From an uncultured Alphaproteobacteria bacterium (GTDB lineage: Bacteria > Pseudomonadota > Alphaproteobacteria > RF32 > CAG-239): 19,226 nt of DNA. The stretch covers positions 1 to 19,226 of the forward strand of contig CAJTLY010000023.1 in NCBI GenBank assembly GCA_910577095.1, in the 5' to 3' direction. The stretch's first letter is position 1. Each line of letters starts with the position of its first letter. This document shows, in pieces, positions 1 through 6,606 of the stretch. A model generated the notes under the pieces. It was given only the letters and a program-made list of their open reading frames with translations, was not told the origin of the DNA and made no database searches. Position numbers and translations under genes: made by a program.

Positions 1-100
1 ATTGTTGATTTCAAATAACTTACAATTGATTTTTTTAAAAATTCAACCTACACTGAATATGTATCAAAAAAACGATCCTTTTTTTGAGGCAGTTAAATAC

Positions 101-135
101 AAAAAAACTCCCCGGTTCTCGGGGAGTTTTTTTTT
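101..135 (-). terminator. Bidirectional rho-independent terminator after pheT
   Basis: An 8-bp perfect stem (ACTCCCCG at 107-114, CGGGGAGT at 120-127) encloses a 5-nt loop. A run of seven A lies on its left and a run of nine T on its right, so the hairpin has a U-tract in either direction. It sits 16 bases past the pheT stop and ends the minus-strand operon. It could also stop transcription entering from the left. The 100 bases to its left show no gene I can support. Confidence 0.9.
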
Positions 136-151
136 AATAAATGTCTTACGT

Positions 152-2539
152 TTACTGGCGCAAAACCGCATCGGTCTTTTTACCGACTTCCAAAATGACC
201 TTTTTCATCAAGGCATCGATTTCGGCATCGGTAAAGGTTTTTTCCTTCGGCTGGAAAGTCAGGCCCAAAGCAATCGACTTTTTGCCTTCCGGCAGGTTGG
301 CACCTTCATAAACGTCAAAGACGCGAACATCGGTAATATGTTCTTTGTCGGCATTGCGCGCCGCCGCGATGATATGGGCTGCCGGCACATCCTTATTGAC
401 GACAAAGGCCAGATCCTTGTCCACCGCCTGAAACGCCGAAAGTTCAAGCTTCTTTTTCGATTTTCCGGCATTGCCGCGCGGCAGCGGGATATTGTCGAGA
501 TAAACCTCAAACGCCACCGCTCTGCCCTTAATGTCAAAAGCCTTCAAAACCGAAGGGTGCAACTCGCCGAAATAAGCCAGCACGTTTTTGCCGAGACGAA
601 GGGTCCCGCTGCGGCCGGGATGATAATAGGCCGGCGCATCGGTTGTTACCTGTGCATTGTCATAAGGACCGTTGGCCGCCGCAATTGCCGCCAAAGCATC
701 TGCCTTGGCATCAAAAACGTCATAAGCGCGCTCATTGCATAACCAATGTTTTTTGGAAGTATTTCCCCAACGAACACCCGCTGCCGCCAGTTTTTGTTCT
801 CCGGGCTTGCAACCGCAGAACTCCGGACCGACTTCAAACAGGCTGACACTGCCGACACCGCGGGCAATATTATTGCGGGTGCCGATCAACAAATTAGGCA
901 AAATCGAAGGACGCATTTCATCCAATTCGGAAGCGATCGGGTTGGCCAGTTTGATCGCCGAGCCCGATTTGCGAAAATGACCCGCCAGTTTGGAATCGGT
1001 AAAACTCCAGGTCACGGTTTCGAACATGCCGCGCGAGGCCAATTCGTGCTTAACGGTTAAGGTACGGCGCTGCGCCGGGTTCAGGGTTTGTTTGGGGAAT
1101 TCGTCGCACGGCATCGACAGCGCCGGAATATTGTCCAGTCCCGCCATACGAACCACTTCCTCTACCAAATCCGCTTCGCATTCAATATCGCCGCGCCAGG
1201 TCGGAGAAACAGCTTTCAGGCGACCGTTTTCTTCACTGATTTCAAAACCGAGTGCCGTCAGAATACGAACGATTTCCGCCTTATCAACTTCGATACCGGC
1301 CAGAGTTTTAACCCGTTCGGGACGCAGATATACCGGCGCCGCACGATAATTTTCTTCGCCGCAAACCGTCAATTCCGAAGCCTCGCCGCCGCAAATATCC
1401 AAAATCAGTTGGGTCGCGTAATCGGACCCCGTAACGTTGGAGTTGGGATCGACCCAGCGTTCGTAACGATATCGGGAATCGGACTCAATTTGAAAATGAC
1501 GGCCGGTGCGGGCAATTCCGCCGGGCGTAAAATAGGCGCTTTCCAGAAGCACGTTCACCGTATCAGGGCAACATCCTTTGGCGGCGCCGCCCATAATGCC
1601 GCCCAAGCATTGTACGCCGTCATCGTCGCAAATGCCCAGGCTTTTATCGTCCAAAGCATATTCCTTGTCTTCCAGCGACACAAACTTTTCGCCTTCGCGG
1701 GCTTCGCGGATAACCAGACCGCCGGTCAGTTTGTCGGCATCAAAAACATGCAGCGGACGCGCCAGATCATAATTGATGTAGTTGGTGATATCGACTAAGG
1801 GCGAAATCGAGTGCAGTCCGATCGCCGCCAAACGGTCTTTCATCCATTTGGGCGTTTCCGCCTTGTTGTTGACGCCGCGGATACAGCGGCCGGTATAAAC
1901 CGGACAGGCTGCCGCATTTTCAACCCGGATATTGACCGGGTTGGCAAAACTGCCGGCCGTTTTTTGAATTTTCAACGGTTTGAGAGTGCCCAGCCCCGAT
2001 GCCGCCAGATCTCGCGCCACCCCGCGCACGCCCAGGCATTCGGCACGGTTGGGCGTAATCGAAATTTCGATTACCGGATCAATATTCAGCACTTCGGCCG
2101 CCGCAATGCCGACCGGGGTTTCCGCCGGCAGCGAAATAATGCCGTTGTGATCTTCGCCGATGCCCAGTTCTTTTTCGGAACACAGCATACCGAAACTTTC
2201 GACACCGCGGATTTTGCCGACCGTCAGTTTTTCATTATAACAAGGGATAACTACCCCAACCGGCGCAAAAACGCCGACAGTGCCTTTCTGCACGTTGGGC
2301 GCACCGCAGACAACCTGCAACATCTCTTTGCCGGTGTTGACTTTCAGAAGATGCAAATGATCGGAATCGGGATGCATTTCGCATTCTTCTACCCGGGCGG
2401 TAACAAAACCGTTTAGGGCTGCTGCCGGATTGAAAACTTCTTCGACTTCCAGACCGATGCGGGTCAGATTTTCGGCAATTTGTTCAACCGTTGCTTCGGT
2501 ATCCAAATGTTCTTTTAACCATGATAACGTAAATTTCAT
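152..2539 (-). CDS. pheT: Phenylalanine--tRNA ligase beta subunit
   Basis: Beta subunit (795 residues, normal length) of the cytoplasmic alpha2-beta2 enzyme that charges tRNA-Phe. Visible in order are an N-terminal strand-rich start (MKFTLSWLKEHL), the EMAP-like tRNA-binding fold at about 40-150 (VTARVEECEMHPDSDHLHLLKV, then VCGAPNV), the B3/B4 editing region (SITPNRAECLGVRGVARDLA, then LVDITNYINYDLARPLHVFDADK), the B5 domain, a catalytic-like core, and a C-terminal ferredoxin-like anticodon-binding domain (about 700-795, with AFQAVDKDLAFVV and GLTFQPKEKTFTD). Its ATG overlaps the pheS stop by four bases (ATGA), so the two subunits are translationally coupled. Identity is certain from motif order and partner gene. 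Nothing is missing or broken. Confidence 0.98.
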   Translation of the reverse strand: MKFTLSWLKEHLDTEATVEQIAENLTRIGLEVEEVFNPAAALNGFVTARVEECEMHPDSDHLHLLKVNTGKEMLQVVCGAPNVQKGTVGVFAPVGVVIPCYNEKLTVGKIRGVESFGMLCSEKELGIGEDHNGIISLPAETPVGIAAAEVLNIDPVIEISITPNRAECLGVRGVARDLAASGLGTLKPLKIQKTAGSFANPVNIRVENAAACPVYTGRCIRGVNNKAETPKWMKDRLAAIGLHSISPLVDITNYINYDLARPLHVFDADKLTGGLVIREAREGEKFVSLEDKEYALDDKSLGICDDDGVQCLGGIMGGAAKGCCPDTVNVLLESAYFTPGGIARTGRHFQIESDSRYRYERWVDPNSNVTGSDYATQLILDICGGEASELTVCGEENYRAAPVYLRPERVKTLAGIEVDKAEIVRILTALGFEISEENGRLKAVSPTWRGDIECEADLVEEVVRMAGLDNIPALSMPCDEFPKQTLNPAQRRTLTVKHELASRGMFETVTWSFTDSKLAGHFRKSGSAIKLANPIASELDEMRPSILPNLLIGTRNNIARGVGSVSLFEVGPEFCGCKPGEQKLAAAGVRWGNTSKKHWLCNERAYDVFDAKADALAAIAAANGPYDNAQVTTDAPAYYHPGRSGTLRLGKNVLAYFGELHPSVLKAFDIKGRAVAFEVYLDNIPLPRGNAGKSKKKLELSAFQAVDKDLAFVVNKDVPAAHIIAAARNADKEHITDVRVFDVYEGANLPEGKKSIALGLTFQPKEKTFTDAEIDALMKKVILEVGKKTDAVLRQ

Positions 2540-3639
2540 CGTGCCAACCCTCCGTTGTTGCTCAAACCGCCGGTCATCGAAGACTCGTCAAGCGGTACAA
2601 ATCCATAATGCTTCAGCCAGCGCAAATCCGACTCAAAGAAAGTGCGCAGATCGGGGATACCGTATTTCAGCATCGCGAGACGGTCAATACCGACACCGAA
2701 CGCAAAGCCCTGATATTGATCGGGATCAATACCGCCGGCAGCCAAAACCTTGGGGTGAACCATACCGCAGCCGAGAATTTCCAGCCAATCGTCGCCCTCG
2801 CCGATTTTCAGCTCGTCTTTGCTTTTGCGGCATCCGATATCCATTTCCGCCGACGGTTCGGTAAACGGAAAATAAGAGGGACGGTAACGTACTTTGACGT
2901 CGTCAATTTCAAAAAAGGCGCGCACAAAATCATACAGGCAGCCTTTCAAATGAGCCATCGTGGTGGTTTTATCAATAACCAGCCCTTCCACCTGGTGGAA
3001 CATCGGCGTATGGGTGGCGTCGTAGTCACTCCGGTAAGTACGGCCGGGCGCGATGATGCGAATCGGCGGTTTTTTGTTTTCCATTGTCCGAATTTGGACC
3101 GGAGACGTATGGGTACGCACCACATAACTGTCGTCGAAATCCGCGCTGTCCGGGTTGGGGATATAGAAAGTGTCCTGCATCTGCCGCGCCGGATGATCGG
3201 CAGGCATATTCAAGGCATTGAAATTGTGGAACTGGTCTTCAATATCGGGTCCCTCTGCCACTTCAAACCCCATTTCGCCGAAAATCGCAACCACTTCTTC
3301 GTAGATTTTGGATACCGGATGAAGCCGGCCCTGAATTTCCGGACGGACCGGGAGGGTAACGTCAACGCTTTCTCCGGCCAGACGACGGTTCAGTTCCTCG
3401 GTCTCCAGATGCCGACGCCGGTCTTCCAATGCTTTCTCCACCGCTGATTTCAACTGGTTGAGCATTTTGCCGACCGCAATTTTTTCTTCCGTCGGCAACG
3501 CGGCCAGAGATTTCATTTTTTCGGTAATGCAGCCTTTTTTGCCCAGCACCGAAACCCGCAATTCGTCAAGCTGTTTCAATCCGGCAGCCGCACCGATCTC
3601 CGCCTGCAGTTTTTCCTGCAATTCTTCTAAATTTTCCAT
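2536..3639 (-). CDS. pheS: Phenylalanine--tRNA ligase alpha subunit
   Basis: Catalytic alpha subunit (367 residues) of phenylalanyl-tRNA synthetase, a class II enzyme that activates phenylalanine with ATP. An N-terminal coiled coil (about 1-85) that grips tRNA is followed by the class II core. Motif 2 is visible as GRTYRSDYDATHTPMFHQVEG (written in two overlapping parts: GRTYRSDYDATHTP and HTPMFHQVEG), and motif 3 as GFAFGVGIDRLAMLKYG near the end. The C-terminal tail after HYGF is about 20 residues and holds a GGLS motif. I recall such tails from alphaproteobacterial PheS, but did not verify this. The start is set by a GGGGAAA ribosome-binding site just upstream. It lies 81 bases after rplT, with a hairpin between them. 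Confidence 0.98.
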   Translation of the reverse strand: MENLEELQEKLQAEIGAAAGLKQLDELRVSVLGKKGCITEKMKSLAALPTEEKIAVGKMLNQLKSAVEKALEDRRRHLETEELNRRLAGESVDVTLPVRPEIQGRLHPVSKIYEEVVAIFGEMGFEVAEGPDIEDQFHNFNALNMPADHPARQMQDTFYIPNPDSADFDDSYVVRTHTSPVQIRTMENKKPPIRIIAPGRTYRSDYDATHTPMFHQVEGLVIDKTTTMAHLKGCLYDFVRAFFEIDDVKVRYRPSYFPFTEPSAEMDIGCRKSKDELKIGEGDDWLEILGCGMVHPKVLAAGGIDPDQYQGFAFGVGIDRLAMLKYGIPDLRTFFESDLRWLKHYGFVPLDESSMTGGLSNNGGLAR

Positions 3640-3659
3640 TATTTTCCCCGTATATAAAT

Positions 3660-3699
3660 AAAAAGAGCCGGTCCCGATTGCTCGAGGCAGACTCTTTTT
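3660..3699 (-). terminator. Hairpin terminator/attenuator between rplT and pheS
   Basis: On the minus strand an AAAAAGAG arm (3699-3692) pairs with CTCTTTTT (3667-3660). The inner part of the stem is imperfect, with a GCAA tetraloop at its tip, and a T-rich stretch follows. It lies between the rplT stop and the pheS start, so it probably lowers read-through and sets the ratio of ribosomal protein to synthetase. Flanking T runs on both sides also make it look bidirectional. I see no Phe-rich leader peptide, so classic pheM-type attenuation is not supported. Confidence 0.6.
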
Positions 3700-3720
3700 G
3701 ATTTTTTCGCATTATAAAAA

Positions 3721-4077
3721 TTATTTCAAAGCGTCCTTAGCCTCAGCGACTAACTTGGCAAATGCCTCGGGCTCTTTTAATGCGATATCAGCCAGTACTT
3801 TACGATCAAGCTCAATACCTGCTTTGTTGAGCCCGTTCATAAATCGGGAATATGTCATTTCATTAAGTCTTGCAGCAGCGCCAATTCTTTGAATCCACAG
3901 CGAGCGGAAATTTCTCTTTTTAGCTCTTCTGTCGCGATAAGCATATTGTAAGGCCTTTTCAACCTTTTCAACAGCTACTCTGAATACGTTTTTCGAACGA
4001 CCTCTGTAGCCCTTTGCCAAAGCAAAAATCTTTTTGTGGCGGGCCCGAGCCGTTACACCTCTTTTAACACGAGACAT
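3721..4077 (-). CDS. rplT: 50S ribosomal protein L20
   Basis: Full-length L20 (118 residues), a 23S rRNA-binding protein needed early in assembly of the large ribosomal subunit. The basic N-terminus (MSRVKRGVTARARHKKI) and the family core GYRGRSKNVFRVA, then YRDRRAKKRNFRSLWI and RIGAAAR, are all present. The gene follows rpmI by 12 bases on the same strand. In many bacteria L20 also represses translation of its own operon by binding the leader. Here the rpmI leader of about 80 bases would be the place for that, but I cannot show it. Confidence 0.98.
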   Translation of the reverse strand: MSRVKRGVTARARHKKIFALAKGYRGRSKNVFRVAVEKVEKALQYAYRDRRAKKRNFRSLWIQRIGAAARLNEMTYSRFMNGLNKAGIELDRKVLADIALKEPEAFAKLVAEAKDALK

Positions 4078-4089
4078 CTATACATCCTC

Positions 4090-4287
4090 CTACAAATACG
4101 GTAAAAACTGTTTGACGATCTGAACATCGCACTCTGCAACCAAAGTGGTTCCTCTGGCCTGTCTTTTCATTTTCTGGGTTTTGCAGAAGAGGCAGTGTCT
4201 CTTTTTGGCGAAGTTTCTTTTCAACTTGCCGGTGCCGGTTACGCTGAAGCGTTTTTTAACCGAACTTCTGGTTTTCATTTTGGGCAT
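4090..4287 (-). CDS. rpmI: 50S ribosomal protein L35
   Basis: Small basic ribosomal protein L35 (65 residues, usual length) that binds 23S rRNA in the large subunit. MPKMKTRSSVKKRF at the N-terminus and the GTGKLKRNFAKKRHCLF block are typical of the family. The start is supported by a GAAAGGAAAT ribosome-binding site. It is the first gene of the rpmI-rplT-pheS-pheT operon. infC, which precedes rpmI in many bacteria, is not here: upstream lies the divergent lolC/E gene. Confidence 0.97.
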   Translation of the reverse strand: MPKMKTRSSVKKRFSVTGTGKLKRNFAKKRHCLFCKTQKMKRQARGTTLVAECDVQIVKQFLPYL

Positions 4288-4374
4288 TTTATTTCCTTTC
4301 TAAAAGCTTAGATGGGTTTAACAAACGATACACAGGCATGCCTTTTAGCCCGGGCATCTTTCAAAATCGATTTG

Positions 4375-4403
4375 GGTATATACCATAAATTGCCGCTTTG
4401 CAA
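4375..4403 (-). promoter_or_regulatory. Candidate sigma-70 promoter for rpmI-rplT-pheST
   Basis: On the minus strand TTGCAA (4403-4398) and TATACC (4380-4375) are spaced by exactly 17 bases. Transcription would start near 4368, leaving a leader of about 80 bases before rpmI. That leader contains a small ATGCC/GGCAT hairpin. Inferred from consensus only. Confidence 0.45.
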
Positions 4404-4443
4404 GAGTTTTTTCGACAAATATCGGCAAATCCTGCAATTTGTA

Positions 4444-4472
4444 TTGCATTTTATACGTCCCGACGATATAAC
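4444..4472 (+). promoter_or_regulatory. Candidate sigma-70 promoter for lolC/E-lolD
   Basis: TTGCAT (4444-4449) and TATAAC (4467-4472) are separated by exactly 17 bases. The predicted start near 4479 leaves a short leader that carries the AAGGAG ribosome-binding site of the permease gene. Confidence 0.5.
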
Positions 4473-4499
4473 CTTGAAAATAATAAGGAGAACCTGTTC

Positions 4500-5747
4500 A
4501 TGATCTTTAACCAGTTTGAAAGACTGCTGGCCCGCCGTTATCTCCGGGCCAAACGCAAAGAAGGCTTTATTTCCGTCATTACCGGCTTTGCTTTTACCGG
4601 AATTGCGCTCGGGGTGGCCACCCTGATTATCGTCATGTCGGTGATGAACGGCTTTCGGGCCGAACTGCTGTCACGCATTTTGGGCATCAACGGCCATATC
4701 GGCATCATTTCGACCACCGGTCAGCCGTTTAACAATTATGCCCGCGCCATAGACGACATCGAAAAATTTGACAACGTCGAGACCGCCTTTCCGATGATCG
4801 AAAAACAGTTGCTGGCTTCTTCGGGACGTGCGGCCGAGGGCGCCATGGTTCGCGGCATGCGCAAGGAAGACATTTTGCGCAAAACGACGCTCAAAAACGG
4901 CATCGCCGGCGTCAACATGGACGAATTCGAAGGCGACAATGTCATCATCGGTTATCGTCTGGCCATGAAAATGGGGCTGATCCCCGGAGACGAAATCACC
5001 CTGATCTCGCCCAACGGCAAGATCACGGCTTTCGGCACCGTGCCGCGGATGAAATCTTATCATATTATCGGCACCTTTGAACTCGGTATGTTTGAATACG
5101 ACTCCAACTTTGTTTTCATGCCGCTGGCCGCCGCACAAAAGTTCTTCGGAATCGGTGATGCCGTCAGCAATATCGACGTCACTCTCAAAGACGAGAAACA
5201 GCTGGAACAAACCCGGACCGCCATCTCCAAAAGCGTCGATCCGACGGCTTATTTATATGACTGGCGCCAATCCAACGCCGCCTTTTTCAATGCCATTGAC
5301 GTTGAACGCAACGTAATGTTTCTGATCCTTACCCTGATTATTCTGGTGGCGGCGTTTAACATCATTACCGGTCTGATTATGCTGGTCAAAGACAAAGGAC
5401 GCGACGTGGCGGTTTTGCGCACGATGGGTGCAACCAAGGGCATGATCATGCGCATTTTCTTTATGGACGGTGCCTTCATCGGCGTGGTGGGAACCGCTCT
5501 CGGCCTGATTTTGGGGATTCTGTTCTGCGAAAACATCGAATCGATCCGCCAGCTGTTGCAAGATTTGTCGGGAAGAGAACTTTTCTCGGCAGAAATCTAC
5601 TTTTTATCAAAACTGCCGGCAAAAATCGATTTTACCGAAGTGGCGGCCATCGCGGGGATTGCTCTGCTGCTGTCGTTTCTGGCAACAATCTATCCGGCGT
5701 ACCGGGCGGCAAAAATGGATCCAGTGGAGGCTTTGCGTTATGAATAA
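4500..5747 (+). CDS. lolC: Lipoprotein-releasing ABC transporter permease, LolC/LolE family
   Basis: Inner-membrane permease (415 residues) of the Lol system, which extracts mature lipoproteins from the inner membrane and hands them to the periplasmic carrier LolA. One helix at about 25-49 is followed by a large periplasmic domain (about 50-270). Three more helices lie in the FtsX-type C-terminal domain (about 272-296, 322-343, 380-400), ending in YPAYRAAKMDPVEALRYE, the typical family end. I chose the ATG at 4500 because AAGGAG sits ten bases upstream; the frame stays open 34 codons further left but that part lies in the promoter. Only one permease gene accompanies lolD, as in many alphaproteobacteria where a single LolC/E-like protein (called LolF in some) probably works as a homodimer. 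The 3' end overlaps lolD by eight bases. Confidence 0.93.
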   Translation: MIFNQFERLLARRYLRAKRKEGFISVITGFAFTGIALGVATLIIVMSVMNGFRAELLSRILGINGHIGIISTTGQPFNNYARAIDDIEKFDNVETAFPMIEKQLLASSGRAAEGAMVRGMRKEDILRKTTLKNGIAGVNMDEFEGDNVIIGYRLAMKMGLIPGDEITLISPNGKITAFGTVPRMKSYHIIGTFELGMFEYDSNFVFMPLAAAQKFFGIGDAVSNIDVTLKDEKQLEQTRTAISKSVDPTAYLYDWRQSNAAFFNAIDVERNVMFLILTLIILVAAFNIITGLIMLVKDKGRDVAVLRTMGATKGMIMRIFFMDGAFIGVVGTALGLILGILFCENIESIRQLLQDLSGRELFSAEIYFLSKLPAKIDFTEVAAIAGIALLLSFLATIYPAYRAAKMDPVEALRYE

Positions 5748-6462
5748 CACCGAAACGATTTTACAATTGAAGCAAATCGGCAAAAGCTTCAAACAAGGAA
5801 CCCAAAAACTGGACGTATTAAAGGGCGTTGATTTCGAAATTAAAAGCGGTGAAATTGTTGCCTTGATCGGTCCGTCAGGATCGGGCAAATCGACCTTGCT
5901 GCAGATCTCCGGCTTGCTGGAACCGCCAACCGCCGGCGAAATCTTTCTCAACAATCAAAATTGTTCCAAACTCGGGGACGGCCTGCGCACCATGCTCCGT
6001 CGTGATTTTCTGGGCTTTGTTTATCAGTACCACAACCTGCTGCCCGATTTTAACGCCGTCGAAAACGTGATGCTGCCGCAACTGATCGGCGGACGAAAAC
6101 CGAAAGCCGCCCGCGAACGTGCCGAGTGGCTGTTGGAACGCCTGAACCTCGCCAACCGGCTCAAACACCGTCCCGCCGAAATGTCGGGGGGCGAACAGCA
6201 GCGGGTCGCCATTGCACGGGCACTTGCCAACACGCCGAAACTGTTGCTCGCCGACGAACCGACCGGCAACCTCGATCCGAAAACTTCCGACATCGTATTT
6301 TCAGAACTGTTGAACATCGTTAAAGAAACCGGCCTCTCGGCGTTGATTGCCACTCATAATATGGAACTGGCGGCACAAATGGACCGCAAGGTTCGCCTGG
6401 AAGACGGAAAACTGGTCAATACCGGCATTTCCGGACTGATTCCGGGCCAAAACTTTTACTGA
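5740..6462 (+). CDS. lolD: Lipoprotein-releasing ABC transporter ATPase LolD
   Basis: Cytoplasmic ATPase subunit (240 residues) that powers lipoprotein release with the permease encoded just upstream. All ABC motifs are visible: Walker A GPSGSGKST (44-52), Q-loop glutamine at 96 in YQYHNLLPDF, signature MSGGEQQRVAIAR (148-160), Walker B LLLADEPTGNLD (168-179) and the switch histidine at 206 in ATHNMEL. YQYHNLLPDFNAVENV is characteristic of LolD and close relatives. The start at 5740 has a GTGGAGG ribosome-binding site inside the end of the permease gene; the eight-base overlap implies coupled translation. A MacB- or FtsE-type ATPase is the alternative, but the partner gene argues for LolD. 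Confidence 0.94.
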   Translation: MNNTETILQLKQIGKSFKQGTQKLDVLKGVDFEIKSGEIVALIGPSGSGKSTLLQISGLLEPPTAGEIFLNNQNCSKLGDGLRTMLRRDFLGFVYQYHNLLPDFNAVENVMLPQLIGGRKPKAARERAEWLLERLNLANRLKHRPAEMSGGEQQRVAIARALANTPKLLLADEPTGNLDPKTSDIVFSELLNIVKETGLSALIATHNMELAAQMDRKVRLEDGKLVNTGISGLIPGQNFY

Positions 6463-6465
6463 CCG

Positions 6466-6527
6466 GCAGCCGCAGTTTTTCAGCGGCGGCTGCACGGACG
6501 ACCGGCGGAACCGCAAAAAGCGGTTCC
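6466..6527 (+). terminator. Two consecutive hairpins after lolD
   Basis: Two inverted repeats follow the lolD stop: GCAGCCG (6466-6472) with CGGCTGC (6487-6493), and GGAACCGC (6507-6514) with GCGGTTCC (6520-6527) around an AAAAA loop. Neither is followed by a clear T run, so they may block or stabilise the 3' end of the mRNA rather than act as classic terminators. Confidence 0.45.
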
Positions 6528-6545
6528 TAACTGTTAAAACATGTC

Positions 6546-6594
6546 TTGCATAAAAAATTTTATTTGTTAATGTAAAATAAAATCAACTACAGGA
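6546..6594 (+). promoter_or_regulatory. AT-rich promoter region of the autotransporter gene
   Basis: A possible -35 TTGCAT (6546-6551) and -10 TAATGT (6568-6573) are spaced by 16 bases. The region contains a perfect 9-bp inverted repeat, ATTTTATTT (6557-6565) and AAATAAAAT (6575-6583), that overlaps the -10. A ribosome-binding site AGGA (6591-6594) lies 12 bases before the ATG, a rather long spacing. Operator function of the inverted repeat is inference. Confidence 0.35.
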
Positions 6595-6606
6595 TACTAT
6601 TTTATT

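Noticed and set aside
2..742. Long plus-strand frame over the pheT end, and similar ones to 3661
   Set aside because: They are antisense shadows of pheT and pheS, lack ribosome-binding sites and show no family motifs.
3640..3720. pheM-type leader peptide for transcription attenuation of pheST
   Set aside because: The short frame starting at ATG 3712 on the minus strand has no Phe cluster before the stem and no ribosome-binding site, and it runs into pheS.
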